In this document: positions 37,972 to 47,188 of the stretch, piece by piece
How the letters are laid out: the number at the start of each line of letters is the position of its first letter
How positions within the stretch are numbered: position 1 is the first letter of the stretch
Assembly (NCBI RefSeq): GCF_964036635.1
Contig: NZ_OZ038524.1
Coordinates: 1,474,001-1,538,000, forward strand
DNA length: 64,000 nucleotides
Source: Tenacibaculum dicentrarchi
GTDB lineage: Bacteria > Bacteroidota > Bacteroidia > Flavobacteriales > Flavobacteriaceae
Direction: 5' to 3'
Translations under genes and position numbers: made by a program
The notes under the pieces: model-generated
What the model was told of the DNA's origin: nothing
Database searches by the model: none
The model's input: the letters and a program-made list of their open reading frames with translations, nothing else

Positions 37972-38112
37972 AATTATTTTTTTTTGATGATTAATACTTA
38001 CACTAATATCTTATTAAAACTGATAAAAAATCATCTATTATCGATGAAAAGCCATTTTATTTAGTCCAATGATGAAATTGATTCCTTAACTTGCAAATAA
38101 GAAAAAAACTAT

Positions 38113-40194
38113 ATGAAAATTAAAAATCTCACTTTTTTAGTACTCTTTATTATAAGTAATACTCTTTTTTCACAAAATATGAAAGAAGGTTTTACCTTCT
38201 TAGAAACAGGTAAATATAAACAAGCAGAATCCTTTTTTAAAAATATTTTAGAATCACACCCTACCAATAAAACAGCAAGACTTTGCTATGGTAGAGCTTT
38301 AGGATTAAACGGTAGTACTGATAAAGCTGTTGAATTATTTATTAATCTTTTAAATGATTTTCCTTCAGATTTTGAAGTAAAATTAAATTATGCCGAATCA
38401 CTTCTTTGGAATAAAAATTATAATAAAGCTGAAAATTATTATCAAAATTTAATATCAGAGAATGACAAAAGTTTTTCTGCCCTTTTAGGATATGCAAATA
38501 CATTATCTAATTTAAAAAAATTTAATAAAGCGATTAAATATGTAGACAAGGCATTATTGGTATTACCTAAAAATAAAAATGCATTAGTTTCTAAAAAATA
38601 TATGCGATTAGGTTTGGCAAACAGTAAAGTAAATTCTAAAAATTACACTGATGCTGAAAAAATATTAAAAGAAAATTTTATCGATTTTAAAAAAGATAAA
38701 GAAACTTTATTAAACTTAGCTAATCTTTATCTAATTTCAAATCAAATAGATAAAGCTAAAAAAACATATATTATTATTGGTGAAGATTCAACTAATAAAT
38801 TAACCTCTTTAAATGGAATTTCATTAGCAAATCATCTTGATAGTAATGACAAACAAGCTTTAATGGTTAGTAAAAAAGCTATTAATCTTTTAGATAACAA
38901 GACAGAAACTACTATAACAAATCAAACTAAAGAACGTTTTATACAAGCTTTAATATGGAATAATAAATACTCTTTAGCAGAAAAAGAAATCAACAAATTA
39001 TTAATCAATAATAAAAATCCTGAAAATTGGATAATTTCATTAAGAGCGACTTTAAATATTTATAAAAGTGATTTTAAAAAAAGTATTGCTGATTATAATT
39101 TGATATTAAAAAAAGATAGTACTTCTTTTGATGGTAACTTAGGTAAAGCAAACGCACTAAAAGCTTCAGGATACTTTATAAATGCCTATAAAAGTGCTAA
39201 AAACACTTTAAAATTTTATAAAAAACAAAAAGATGCGACTAATTTTATCAAAAATTTAGATAAATCATTTACTCCTTTTATAGAAGTTAAAGCAGCATAT
39301 TCATTTGATAATGGTAATAATGAAGCTTATTTATACTCTGCTAATTCAGAATTTCCATTTTCAACAAAACTTAAATTATTTGGTAATTACAGCTATAGAA
39401 CAACAAGTAATACTGTAACTAAAGTTAGTGGTATTTCTAATAATTTTTCAGCAGGAATATCTTATCAATTATTAAATAATGTAACCTTTAAAGGAACTTT
39501 AGGAGTTAGTGCTTCTGATACTGATACAAATAAATTCAGTCAATTATTAGCTGATTTATCTTTAAAAATAAAACCTTTTAAACTTCAAAATTTAGAATTA
39601 GGCTATAAAAGAGAAATTCAAAACTTTAATGCCGATTTATTAGATAAAGAAATTGTTCAGAATAATTTTTTAATAAACTATAGTTTAAATACCAATTTTA
39701 AACTCGGTTGGTACACACAGCTTTACTACACCTCTCAAAGTGATGAAAATACACGAAATTTATTATTCACGTCACTTTATTATAATATATTTAAAAAACC
39801 ATCTTTAAAGGCTGGTATCAATTATCAGAATATATCTTTTAAAAATCAAGTTCCTACTATTTATTTTAGTCCTAGTAAGTTTAGTGCTGGTGAGATTTTT
39901 ATCAATATTATAAAAGATGAAAATATAGCTAAAAAGAAAGAATGGTTTTATGAACTAACTGCTGCAACAGGATTTCAGTTTATTGAAAATAATAAAAAAC
40001 AAAGCACTTATAGAATTCAAGCTAAATTAGGATACAAATTTTCAGAACGCAGTTTATTAAATCTATATGGAACTCAAAGTAATATAGCATCTGCAACAAC
40101 AGCTACAGGTGCTTCAGATTTTACTTTTACCGAAATTGGTTTACGCTTTAAATGGTATCTCTTAAAAAAACCTGTATTTAAAAAAAAAGAGTAA
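38113..40194 (+). CDS. TPR protein with C-terminal outer-membrane beta-barrel (YaiO/PelB-like)
   Basis: 693 residues. A signal peptide (KNLTFLVLFIISNTLFSQ) is followed by about ten TPR-like helical repeats (about 20-385), for example EGFTFLETGKYKQAESFFKN and EDFPSDFEVKLNYAESLLWN-type units. The rest (about 390-693) alternates beta strands, such as FIEVKAAYSFDNGNNEAYLY, and ends in a strand (FTEIGLRFKWYLL), like the YaiO-type barrel. TPR plus barrel proteins (PelB, BcsC, PgaA, AlgK/E) export polysaccharide through the outer membrane. It is divergent from the STAS-flippase-GT4 operon, which supports that role here. Exact barrel borders are estimates. Confidence 0.8.
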   Translation: MKIKNLTFLVLFIISNTLFSQNMKEGFTFLETGKYKQAESFFKNILESHPTNKTARLCYGRALGLNGSTDKAVELFINLLNDFPSDFEVKLNYAESLLWNKNYNKAENYYQNLISENDKSFSALLGYANTLSNLKKFNKAIKYVDKALLVLPKNKNALVSKKYMRLGLANSKVNSKNYTDAEKILKENFIDFKKDKETLLNLANLYLISNQIDKAKKTYIIIGEDSTNKLTSLNGISLANHLDSNDKQALMVSKKAINLLDNKTETTITNQTKERFIQALIWNNKYSLAEKEINKLLINNKNPENWIISLRATLNIYKSDFKKSIADYNLILKKDSTSFDGNLGKANALKASGYFINAYKSAKNTLKFYKKQKDATNFIKNLDKSFTPFIEVKAAYSFDNGNNEAYLYSANSEFPFSTKLKLFGNYSYRTTSNTVTKVSGISNNFSAGISYQLLNNVTFKGTLGVSASDTDTNKFSQLLADLSLKIKPFKLQNLELGYKREIQNFNADLLDKEIVQNNFLINYSLNTNFKLGWYTQLYYTSQSDENTRNLLFTSLYYNIFKKPSLKAGINYQNISFKNQVPTIYFSPSKFSAGEIFINIIKDENIAKKKEWFYELTAATGFQFIENNKKQSTYRIQAKLGYKFSERSLLNLYGTQSNIASATTATGASDFTFTEIGLRFKWYLLKKPVFKKKE

Positions 40195-40216
40195 AAGAAA
40201 AATTCTTTTACTCTTT
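40186..40216. terminator. Intrinsic terminator between convergent genes
   Basis: AAAGAGTAAAAGAA pairs with TTCTTTTACTCTTT around a 3-base loop and includes the stop codon of the TPR gene. On the minus strand the stem is followed by a long T run, so it ends transcription of the type IX-sorted gene best. Confidence 0.75.
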
Positions 40217-40248
40217 CACTTAAAAAAATAGCATTTATTATTAATTTT

Positions 40249-42846
40249 TTAATTGATTATTAACTTTACAACTTTATGATCTTCTGACGCCCCTATAATT
40301 TTACAAAAATACAAACCAGTACTTAAGCGTTCTTTTTTAAGTGTTATCTTATTTTCACCAACTATTGTTGTGTAAGGAATTTCTTTTACTACTCTTCCTA
40401 ATTGATTGTAAATAACTAGCCGTACGGTTGCTATCTGATTGGTATTAAAATAAATTTCAGATATTTTTTCCAACGGATTTGGAACAGCTTTCAAAGAATT
40501 TCCTTCTGTAATTGATTCAGGTATTACAATTTTATTACTTGTCGAAAATCGGATATTTTCTAAATTAATTTTTTTTGTAACCATTGTTCCTTGTTCAGAT
40601 AACATAGTAAATACGATAGTTGTTATATCATTTAGAATAAGTTCTGTTCCATTAGTTGATTTAAAATCTGAAAAATATATCACATAATCTTCAAAATTTT
40701 CTGTTACAGAAATTGTTGCTTTAAATTGTTCTTCCCAACTAGCAATACTTTGTTTTATAAATGTAACCTCAACATTTCCTGTCCCCTTTGCTGTTAAATT
40801 AAAACTATTATAATTAGCTAAATTTACAGGTTTAAAACGTGGTGTTAAAGCTCTGTGTACTGCAAAATAAGTGTCTGTTGTTACTTCTAAAGCGACATTT
40901 CGTTCTATTGGGAAATCGGTATTTTCAAAATCAAGAGTATTTGCTGAAACAGTATAATCAATCACTTTTGTATTTGGTTGAGAATCATCAATTCCCCAAG
41001 GTCCGTCAGACATAAAAATATCATCTGGTGTATTAACTCCATCTCCAATTCTAAAACCGATATCAAATAAATTTCCTGTTGCTATTTGTGTATTTGTTAT
41101 ATAATTTTTTTCTAAAAATATTCTCTTATTTGTTTTATTTAAATCACTTGTTTCTGTGATTCTAAAGCCTGCATCAAAATCAATATTTTCACTTGCGTTA
41201 GTATTTATAATTTCTAAATCTAACGACCCATTAATATATTTCCCTTTTCGAACAAATACAGTTGGTGGTGGCGATATTTTATATGATAAAATAGGTTTTT
41301 CGATAGCCAATAAATCAATAACTTCTTTAGCTAAAATATATAAATCATCTAAAGAATTAGACCATATTTGAAAATTATAAAAAGGAACATCACTTTGATA
41401 TTTATCTAAATTCCAATGACTTTCTATTTCAAAATTAGCATTATTATTTACTGTTTTAGCCGAAAGACTTAATACAAACTCAACTGTATTATCGGTATTT
41501 CTAATCAATGATTTAATAAATTGCTGACCATTAATATCTATGGTAGATACCGAAATTAATTCAGCGCCTAGTAAACGATCACAAATATATTTTGTATGTT
41601 CATATACACCATTTTCTGTTTTCAATGCTAAAACTGAAGCTACTGAAACACCACTTTTCATATAATCTACCGCATAAATTTCTGTAGCGTTTGTAATTGA
41701 AATTAAATCGGTAGGTGAAGATTCTATAACTTCATCTTCATTAATAATATTTAAAGGAATAAAATTATTTAAATTAAAAACAGCACTTGTTCTTTTTCTA
41801 TAATTTTTAGATTTTATAACTCTTGCAGCCTTTTTTTTATCAAATTTATAATTTCCTTTAGTACGATTATAATTTCGTTTATTTATTTGTTCTGATAATC
41901 TATTATTACTTTCTAAACCTCCTGCATTTCCTCCTGATGTTGGTGGTAAAATAACGTCGCATTCTCCATATCCTGAACAAGAAGGATCTTGACAGTCAAT
42001 CAAACCATCTCCATCATCATCTATTCCATTGTCACAAATTTCTTGTAACACAGGCGCTGTTGGGCAACGTGCACCATCATTACTTGCGCTTGAAGGACCG
42101 AATGCAAATAAATTAGAATCTATAGTATTTATACCTGTTAAATCTTGCACACTTTGAATAACATATATAGTCCCTGTTTGATTTGCGGACACATAAAATC
42201 GTCCTGAAGCATCAAAATATACAGCACCATAGGTATAATTTAATCCTGATAAAATTGGAACTTCGCCTAATGAATTTACAATTCCATTACTAGGGTCTAT
42301 TCTATATAAAATATTGGTGTTTTTTTCCACAGCATATAAATTGCCGTCAACAGCATTAAAAGCCCAATCATGAATGCTTATATTTTGAGATAAATTTGCG
42401 GTAGCTAAATGCTCCGTATATGTTGGTGAGTTAGGATCAACATCTATTTTATAATAAGTTGAACCTCCGCCTTTAAGATAATAAACACCATTGGTATTTA
42501 TATCCCCAATATATCTTCCACTGCTAGGTAATTCATCGACATAAAAAGTAGTGGTTGAAAAATTTTTTCCAATTCGTACAATTGTTTTTGATGGTGTGCT
42601 TAATGACCCCCAAATATATCCATCCGTAGGATTATAAGCTGCTGCATTTATACTTCCTGGAGTAACATCCGTTGCAACTAAATAAGAATTCCCTGATGCT
42701 AAATCAATAGAATAAACATCATTATATTGAAATAAATAAGCGTCATAAGTACAATTAAAAGGTATATTTTGCGCAGCAATAGTAAAACTATATAACACAA
42801 AAAAGATGGCTAGTATTTTTTTTGAAAAAGTATTTTTTTTTGTCAT
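40249..42846 (-). CDS. Type IX-secreted protein with N-terminal propeller-like and C-terminal sorting domain
   Basis: About 865 residues from the ATG at 42846, chosen because a signal peptide (FSKKILAIFFVLYSFTIAAQ) follows it and a promoter box lies just upstream; the frame is open to 42918 but those 24 codons look non-coding. Residues about 25-270 resemble DUF6923-type propeller units (PTDGYIWG, GNLYAVEKNT). A short Ca-binding-like segment follows (CDNGIDDDGDGLIDCQDP). The later part has a carbohydrate-binding-like domain, and the end (AVPNPLEK ... TGLYFCKIIG ... KLIIN) is a type A sorting domain. It is a surface or secreted protein of unknown substrate, downstream of a LytTR regulator that may control it. 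Confidence 0.8.
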   Translation of the reverse strand: MTKKNTFSKKILAIFFVLYSFTIAAQNIPFNCTYDAYLFQYNDVYSIDLASGNSYLVATDVTPGSINAAAYNPTDGYIWGSLSTPSKTIVRIGKNFSTTTFYVDELPSSGRYIGDINTNGVYYLKGGGSTYYKIDVDPNSPTYTEHLATANLSQNISIHDWAFNAVDGNLYAVEKNTNILYRIDPSNGIVNSLGEVPILSGLNYTYGAVYFDASGRFYVSANQTGTIYVIQSVQDLTGINTIDSNLFAFGPSSASNDGARCPTAPVLQEICDNGIDDDGDGLIDCQDPSCSGYGECDVILPPTSGGNAGGLESNNRLSEQINKRNYNRTKGNYKFDKKKAARVIKSKNYRKRTSAVFNLNNFIPLNIINEDEVIESSPTDLISITNATEIYAVDYMKSGVSVASVLALKTENGVYEHTKYICDRLLGAELISVSTIDINGQQFIKSLIRNTDNTVEFVLSLSAKTVNNNANFEIESHWNLDKYQSDVPFYNFQIWSNSLDDLYILAKEVIDLLAIEKPILSYKISPPPTVFVRKGKYINGSLDLEIINTNASENIDFDAGFRITETSDLNKTNKRIFLEKNYITNTQIATGNLFDIGFRIGDGVNTPDDIFMSDGPWGIDDSQPNTKVIDYTVSANTLDFENTDFPIERNVALEVTTDTYFAVHRALTPRFKPVNLANYNSFNLTAKGTGNVEVTFIKQSIASWEEQFKATISVTENFEDYVIYFSDFKSTNGTELILNDITTIVFTMLSEQGTMVTKKINLENIRFSTSNKIVIPESITEGNSLKAVPNPLEKISEIYFNTNQIATVRLVIYNQLGRVVKEIPYTTIVGENKITLKKERLSTGLYFCKIIGASEDHKVVKLIIN

Positions 42847-42863
42847 AATAGTAGGTATGTGTT

Positions 42864-42871
42864 CAAACCTA
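42864..42871 (-). promoter_or_regulatory. -7 box of the type IX-secreted protein gene
   Basis: Minus-strand TAGGTTTG matches TAnnTTTG exactly and ends 17 bp before the ATG at 42846. It would lie inside the coding region if the gene started at 42918, which supports the shorter start. A TTG at 42898-42900 is somewhat far for -33. Confidence 0.5.
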
Positions 42872-42963
42872 AAATACAAACCTCTTTTTATTCCTTTCAA
42901 AAAACTAGCTGTAATCAAACTTAGCGTAGTTGAAATGTAATTTTCGTTAGATAAGTTCTCTTT

Positions 42964-43668
42964 TTACAATAAATTTAAGCGCTTCATTAATTCTGGTCTT
43001 TTTGATCTACTAACAGGAATTACATCTCTTTTTATTAATACGCTATTATCTTCAATATCAATAATTTTTTTGAGGTTTATAATGTAAGAACGATGTATTT
43101 TTAAAAATAACGAATCAGGAAGTTTTTCTTCTATTTTTTTTAATGTAGAATGCACTAAATAATTTTTAGTATCTGTTTTTATATTGATATAATCACCTTT
43201 TGCTTCTACCAAATAAATACTTGGTAAATCAATTTTAATAAGTCGTCTATCAATATTAATATAAAAATCATTGCTGTAACCTACGGCTGATTTCACCTCC
43301 TTTGAATCGGTTTTTAGTTGATAATTTTGAGCTTTAATAATTGCTTTTTCAAACCTAGACAACTCAATAGGTTTTAATAAATAATCAACAATAAAGTCGT
43401 ATTCAAAAGCTTCAATAGCAAAATTAGGATCGGAAGATGTTAGAATTATTTTTGGCGGATTTTTAAGCGTTTTTATAAAATCTAAACCATTAAAATCAGG
43501 CATATGAATATCTGAAAAAATAAGGTCAACTTCATTAGAATTTAAAAATTTTATAGCCTGAATAGCATTTGAAAATTCACTTACGACATTTAAATTTTTT
43601 ATTTGATTACAGAGTGTATTAAGTACTACTCTTGCCATTTTTTCATCATCAACAATTATACAATTCAT
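42964..43668 (-). CDS. LytTR-family response regulator
   Basis: 234 residues. The receiver domain (1-120) has Asp7-Asp8, phosphoacceptor Asp53 (IFSDIHMPD), Ser78-79 (LTSSD) and Lys98 (LLKPIE). The LytTR DNA-binding domain (about 135-234) shows YLVEAKGDYINIKT, FLKIHRSYIINLKKI and VIPVSRSKRPELM. LytTR regulators bind direct repeats upstream of target genes. It is the last gene of the H-NOX cassette, 4 bp after the HPt gene, and so is the probable output of that phosphorelay. The next gene downstream, for a type IX-secreted protein, is a possible target. Confidence 0.92.
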   Translation of the reverse strand: MNCIIVDDEKMARVVLNTLCNQIKNLNVVSEFSNAIQAIKFLNSNEVDLIFSDIHMPDFNGLDFIKTLKNPPKIILTSSDPNFAIEAFEYDFIVDYLLKPIELSRFEKAIIKAQNYQLKTDSKEVKSAVGYSNDFYINIDRRLIKIDLPSIYLVEAKGDYINIKTDTKNYLVHSTLKKIEEKLPDSLFLKIHRSYIINLKKIIDIEDNSVLIKRDVIPVSRSKRPELMKRLNLL

Positions 43669-43672
43669 AATT

Positions 43673-43996
43673 TTAAATAGTTTTCACATAATTTGAAATA
43701 ACTATTAAAATTTTCTCAAAATCTTCCACTTTATCTAATTTAAGCTCTCTTAGATTATGTTCAAATTCGTTAGCTATTTTATAACTTTTTTCAAGACCTA
43801 AAATACTAATTTTATGTTTGATTTTATGTACATTCTGTTCAATTTTTTTGTACTCTTTATTTTTTAGACTACTATAATAGGCTATTTTCTCAGTAGGAAA
43901 CTCTTCTTTTATTACATCTATAAGTATTTTCCGAATAGATTCATCTCCTCTTGATAATTTGTCAATATACTCTAAATTAGGTGTTTCCATAATCAT
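43673..43996 (-). CDS. Histidine phosphotransfer (HPt) protein
   Basis: 107 residues, all helical. His57 in VHKIKHKISILGL (56-68) matches the HPt motif HKLKGSxxxLG, with a Gly at the end. Such proteins shuttle phosphate between a kinase and response regulators. Its ATG overlaps the TGA of the kinase gene (ATGA), so translation is coupled. A second ATG two codons on is also possible. In the characterised Vibrio and Shewanella H-NOX systems a kinase also signals through an HPt protein, which fits this arrangement. Confidence 0.82.
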   Translation of the reverse strand: MIMETPNLEYIDKLSRGDESIRKILIDVIKEEFPTEKIAYYSSLKNKEYKKIEQNVHKIKHKISILGLEKSYKIANEFEHNLRELKLDKVEDFEKILIVISNYVKTI

Positions 43997-46083
43997 TTTT
44001 TAATTGTAAAATAAAATGTAGTTCCTACATCTGATTCGCTTTCTAACCAAATAGTTCCTTCATATAATTGTATAATTTTTTTAACAATAGATAACCCAAT
44101 ACCTGTAGAATCTTCTCTTTTATTTAGAGATTGAAAAATTTTAAAAATTTTATCATGGTATTTTTTATCAATTCCGATACCATTATCTTTTACCGAAAAT
44201 TGATAAAATGAGGTTTGTTCTATAAATTCTATTTCAATCAATCCTTTTTCTTTATCGTTAAATTTAACAGCGTTACTAATTAAATTCTGAAAAAGTTGCT
44301 GAAATTTAGTCACATCACCATTAACTACAGGTAGTTTTCGTGGTACTTTAATCATAATATGACTTGGAATAAATAACAAATTTCTTAAAGTATCTATAAT
44401 CAAATTTAAATCTACCTGTTTTTTTTCAGTTATTTCTGTACCTGCACTTGAATACTCTAAAATATTAGAAATCAAATTTTCCATGGTTTGTAAAGTAGTT
44501 TCAATTAATTTAAAATTTGCTAAAGTAGCGGTATCAAAACTTCCTTTGTTGTCTATTTTTATCCACGAGACTAAGGCTTCAATACTTCTTAATGGCGATT
44601 TTAAATCGTGAGAAACAATATGTGCGTACTCGTTTAACTCATTATTACTTTTTTCTAACTGACTTAAAAGTTTTAAGTTTTCTATTTCTGCTTTCTCACG
44701 CTGTCTTCTATTTATAGCACTTTTTAATTGCATAGATACTAAACTAGCTATATTTTCTAAAACATGTAAATGCTCTTTGGTGTAATGATTTTTATCTGTG
44801 TGTTCTGAATCGATAACACCGATTACTTTCCCCTCACTTATTATAGGTACTGATATTTCAGAAAACCGACGTTCACCCTCTATAACATATCTAGTATCTT
44901 TAGAGGTGTCTTTTATTATTTCTGCTTTACCTGTTTTGGCAACATTCCCAGCAATTCCTTTACCTATTTCTAAGCTATTTTTTTTGATATTTTTCTTATC
45001 AAGCTTCAAATGATGTGAGGCAACCTGTTCTAGCGTATTCTTTTTATGATTTACTAAAAAAATAACACAATCTTCCGTATCTAAATAAGTTGCTATTTTT
45101 TGAGTTACTTCCCAGGCTATTTCATATATATTATCTTTTCCTAAAATCGATTTAGCTAAGTCATTAATCATATCAATAATCAATGTTCTTTCTCTTTTTA
45201 AGGTAACATCTTCAACAAGTACTACTTGGTATTTTAGAGTTCCAAACGAATCTCTTACAGCATTTACATTTGCTTTTACCCATAAAACAGAGCCATTTTT
45301 TCTTTTGTATTTTTTATCTAACACAAAATTATCAATAACACCACTATTCATTTTATCTAAATATTCTTTAGAAAAAGCATAATCTCCTTCAAAAAAAATG
45401 TCTTTAATTGTTAATTCAGAAAATTCATCGACTGAATATCCTAAAAGTTCTTGAAACATTTTGTTGGTTTTCAGAAAACTATCTTGCTGTATCAGAGCAA
45501 TTCCTAATGAAGAATTTTCAACAATAACATCTAATTCTTTTTTTTGTTCGGCTATAAATTTTGCTCTTCGTTTTGTTGCTGTTATATCTCTAATAATTCC
45601 TTGGGCTGCAATTTTTTTATTATTTTTATCGTAAATTAAACTTGCGTTTATTTGAACCCATTTAATTTCATTTTTTTTTGTTAAAACTCTAGCTATATAA
45701 TTTGAAAAAGAACCTGTATGGTACAATTTATAAAACGATTCAAAAGCATAGTTAGCATCTTCAGGGTATATTAATTTTTTTACATTTAATTTTTCTTTCG
45801 AAATATCGTAACCAAAAAGAGCAATTGCGGTATCGTTCATTTTAAGAACATCTCCCGATAAATTCATTATTAAATAAGAATCATTAATATTATCAAAAAC
45901 ACCTTTTAATTGCGATGATTTTTGTGTTAATGACTCTTCTAGTTTTATGTTTGTAGCTTTTAATTCTTCGGTTATTAGATATAATTCTCTTGATTTATCT
46001 TCTAATATTTTTTCGGCTATTTTCCTTGCTTCTTTCTGTCTTTTTAAAGCTCGTTCTAATATATTTATTCGATGATTACTCAT
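43993..46083 (-). CDS. PAS-PAS-GAF sensor histidine kinase of the H-NOX cassette
   Basis: 696 residues, no membrane helix, so cytosolic. An N-terminal coiled coil (5-55) leads to two PAS domains (about 58-170 and 180-300), a GAF domain (about 310-460), a HisKA domain with NEYAHIVSHDLKSPLRSIEA (about 482-501) containing the phosphorylated His, and an HATPase domain with NLISNAVKFND, DNGIGID and GIGLSIVKKI. There is no receiver domain of its own; the HPt and two response regulators are encoded in the same operon. Its ATG overlaps the stop of the H-NOX gene (TAATG). H-NOX proteins usually inhibit or activate such a kinase in response to NO. Confidence 0.93.
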   Translation of the reverse strand: MSNHRINILERALKRQKEARKIAEKILEDKSRELYLITEELKATNIKLEESLTQKSSQLKGVFDNINDSYLIMNLSGDVLKMNDTAIALFGYDISKEKLNVKKLIYPEDANYAFESFYKLYHTGSFSNYIARVLTKKNEIKWVQINASLIYDKNNKKIAAQGIIRDITATKRRAKFIAEQKKELDVIVENSSLGIALIQQDSFLKTNKMFQELLGYSVDEFSELTIKDIFFEGDYAFSKEYLDKMNSGVIDNFVLDKKYKRKNGSVLWVKANVNAVRDSFGTLKYQVVLVEDVTLKRERTLIIDMINDLAKSILGKDNIYEIAWEVTQKIATYLDTEDCVIFLVNHKKNTLEQVASHHLKLDKKNIKKNSLEIGKGIAGNVAKTGKAEIIKDTSKDTRYVIEGERRFSEISVPIISEGKVIGVIDSEHTDKNHYTKEHLHVLENIASLVSMQLKSAINRRQREKAEIENLKLLSQLEKSNNELNEYAHIVSHDLKSPLRSIEALVSWIKIDNKGSFDTATLANFKLIETTLQTMENLISNILEYSSAGTEITEKKQVDLNLIIDTLRNLLFIPSHIMIKVPRKLPVVNGDVTKFQQLFQNLISNAVKFNDKEKGLIEIEFIEQTSFYQFSVKDNGIGIDKKYHDKIFKIFQSLNKREDSTGIGLSIVKKIIQLYEGTIWLESESDVGTTFYFTIKK

Positions 46084-46622
46084 TAATTTTTATGAATAAT
46101 AAATTTAACTTCCGTACCATCTTCTTTTATTTTTTCTAAAAAAATTGTTGCACTTGTATTAAAATGTTCAAATGTTTTATTCATTAATCCTAGTCCAAAA
46201 TGGTGCATTGCCCTACTTGATTTATAAATCATAACTAAGGAGTTTTTTGTTCTTTCTTCTACAATAAAGGTTGGTAATTCGGCATCAGGATATATTTTTT
46301 GTACCTCTACGTGAATATGGTTTTCAATAGAAGCCAACATTTCGATAGGTTCTTTGTATGTTGCTAAAAGTCCTGGATAACTATTTTCAATAACGCTAAA
46401 AAAATGTTCTGCGTATATCAATAATAAATCATCTATAGAAATTCCACTATGTTTACTTAAATGTTGTAATAACTGTAACATTTCAGAAAAACTATACGTT
46501 CCTATTGCTGTATATATTCCTTGGGATGCTAAAGTTGATTGTGATATAATTTTATCGACAACCTCTAACCCAAATTTTTCTTCTACTAAATCTAAAAATT
46601 CTGTAAAAACGATTCCTTTCAT
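46083..46622 (-). CDS. H-NOX heme protein, nitric oxide sensor
   Basis: 179 residues, normal for a stand-alone H-NOX (HNOB) protein. The proximal heme ligand is His104 (NHIHVEVQKIYP), and the heme-propionate motif Y-x-S-x-R is Tyr133-Ser135-Arg137 (YKSSR). The start MKGIVFTEFLDLVEEKFG is typical. The distal position that carries an O2-binding Tyr in Thermoanaerobacter H-NOX (five residues after the Arg) is Phe142 here, so the protein should bind NO but not O2. It is the second gene of the cassette, 6 bp after the single-domain regulator and overlapping the kinase. With the denitrification genes to the right it is the probable NO input. Confidence 0.93.
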   Translation of the reverse strand: MKGIVFTEFLDLVEEKFGLEVVDKIISQSTLASQGIYTAIGTYSFSEMLQLLQHLSKHSGISIDDLLLIYAEHFFSVIENSYPGLLATYKEPIEMLASIENHIHVEVQKIYPDAELPTFIVEERTKNSLVMIYKSSRAMHHFGLGLMNKTFEHFNTSATIFLEKIKEDGTEVKFIIHKN

Positions 46623-46628
46623 ATTTTT

Positions 46629-47042
46629 TTAATACTTTTTCAATTCATTTATACTCCAATAAGATAAAACAACATCAATTTTAGCGACATAATCTTCATA
46701 TTTTAAGGGTTTTAAAATATATCCAGAAACCCCTATTTTATAACACTCTTCTAAATCTTTTTGGTTATCCGAAGTTGTTAAAATAACCGTTGGTATATGT
46801 TTTAAATCTGCGTCATTTTTTATCATTGATAAAAATTCAATGCCACTAATTTTTGGCATGTTTAAATCTAGTAAAATTAAATCAGGTAAATCACTTTTTT
46901 TTTCTAAAATTTTAAGTGCTATTTCTGCATCTTTTGCTTCTGTAATATTATGTTCTAATTCTAAAAATGAAACAGTACGTTTCATTTTCATTATTTCAAT
47001 AATATTATCTTCAATCAGTAAAACGTTCATTATCTTTTTCAT
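46629..47042 (-). CDS. Single-domain response regulator (CheY-like)
   Basis: 137 residues, receiver domain only. Acidic pair Glu11-Asp12 (LIEDN), phosphoacceptor Asp59 (ILLDLNMPK), Thr near 88 (VILTTSDN) and Lys near 110 (YILKPLKYED). With no output domain it may act by binding a protein or serve as a phosphate sink. It is the first gene of the H-NOX cassette, 6 bp upstream of the sensor. No good TAnnTTTG box was found in the 208 bp before it. Confidence 0.9.
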   Translation of the reverse strand: MKKIMNVLLIEDNIIEIMKMKRTVSFLELEHNITEAKDAEIALKILEKKSDLPDLILLDLNMPKISGIEFLSMIKNDADLKHIPTVILTTSDNQKDLEECYKIGVSGYILKPLKYEDYVAKIDVVLSYWSINELKKY

Positions 47043-47188
47043 CTAATATTTAATAAAATTTAGTTCTAAATTATAGAATAGTGATTTACATTTCATATTA
47101 AACAAGTTTAATTTACTTAATATATCGTTATGTAAACAATAAGTGTCGATAAACTGTAATTCTTACTAACAAACACTATTTACATACT

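Noticed and set aside
42847..42918. Extra N-terminal codons of the type IX-secreted protein
   Set aside because: They precede the signal peptide and contain a perfect promoter box; taken as non-coding.
44798..45013. Plus-strand open frame opposite the histidine kinase
   Set aside because: Antisense to the GAF domain, with no start signal or recognisable domain.
47043..47188. A Crp/Fnr-type site for the leftward H-NOX operon
   Set aside because: The nearest TGA...TCA pair has 8 rather than 6 bases between half-sites, and no TAnnTTTG box faces left; the palindrome at 47189 is spaced for the rightward porin.
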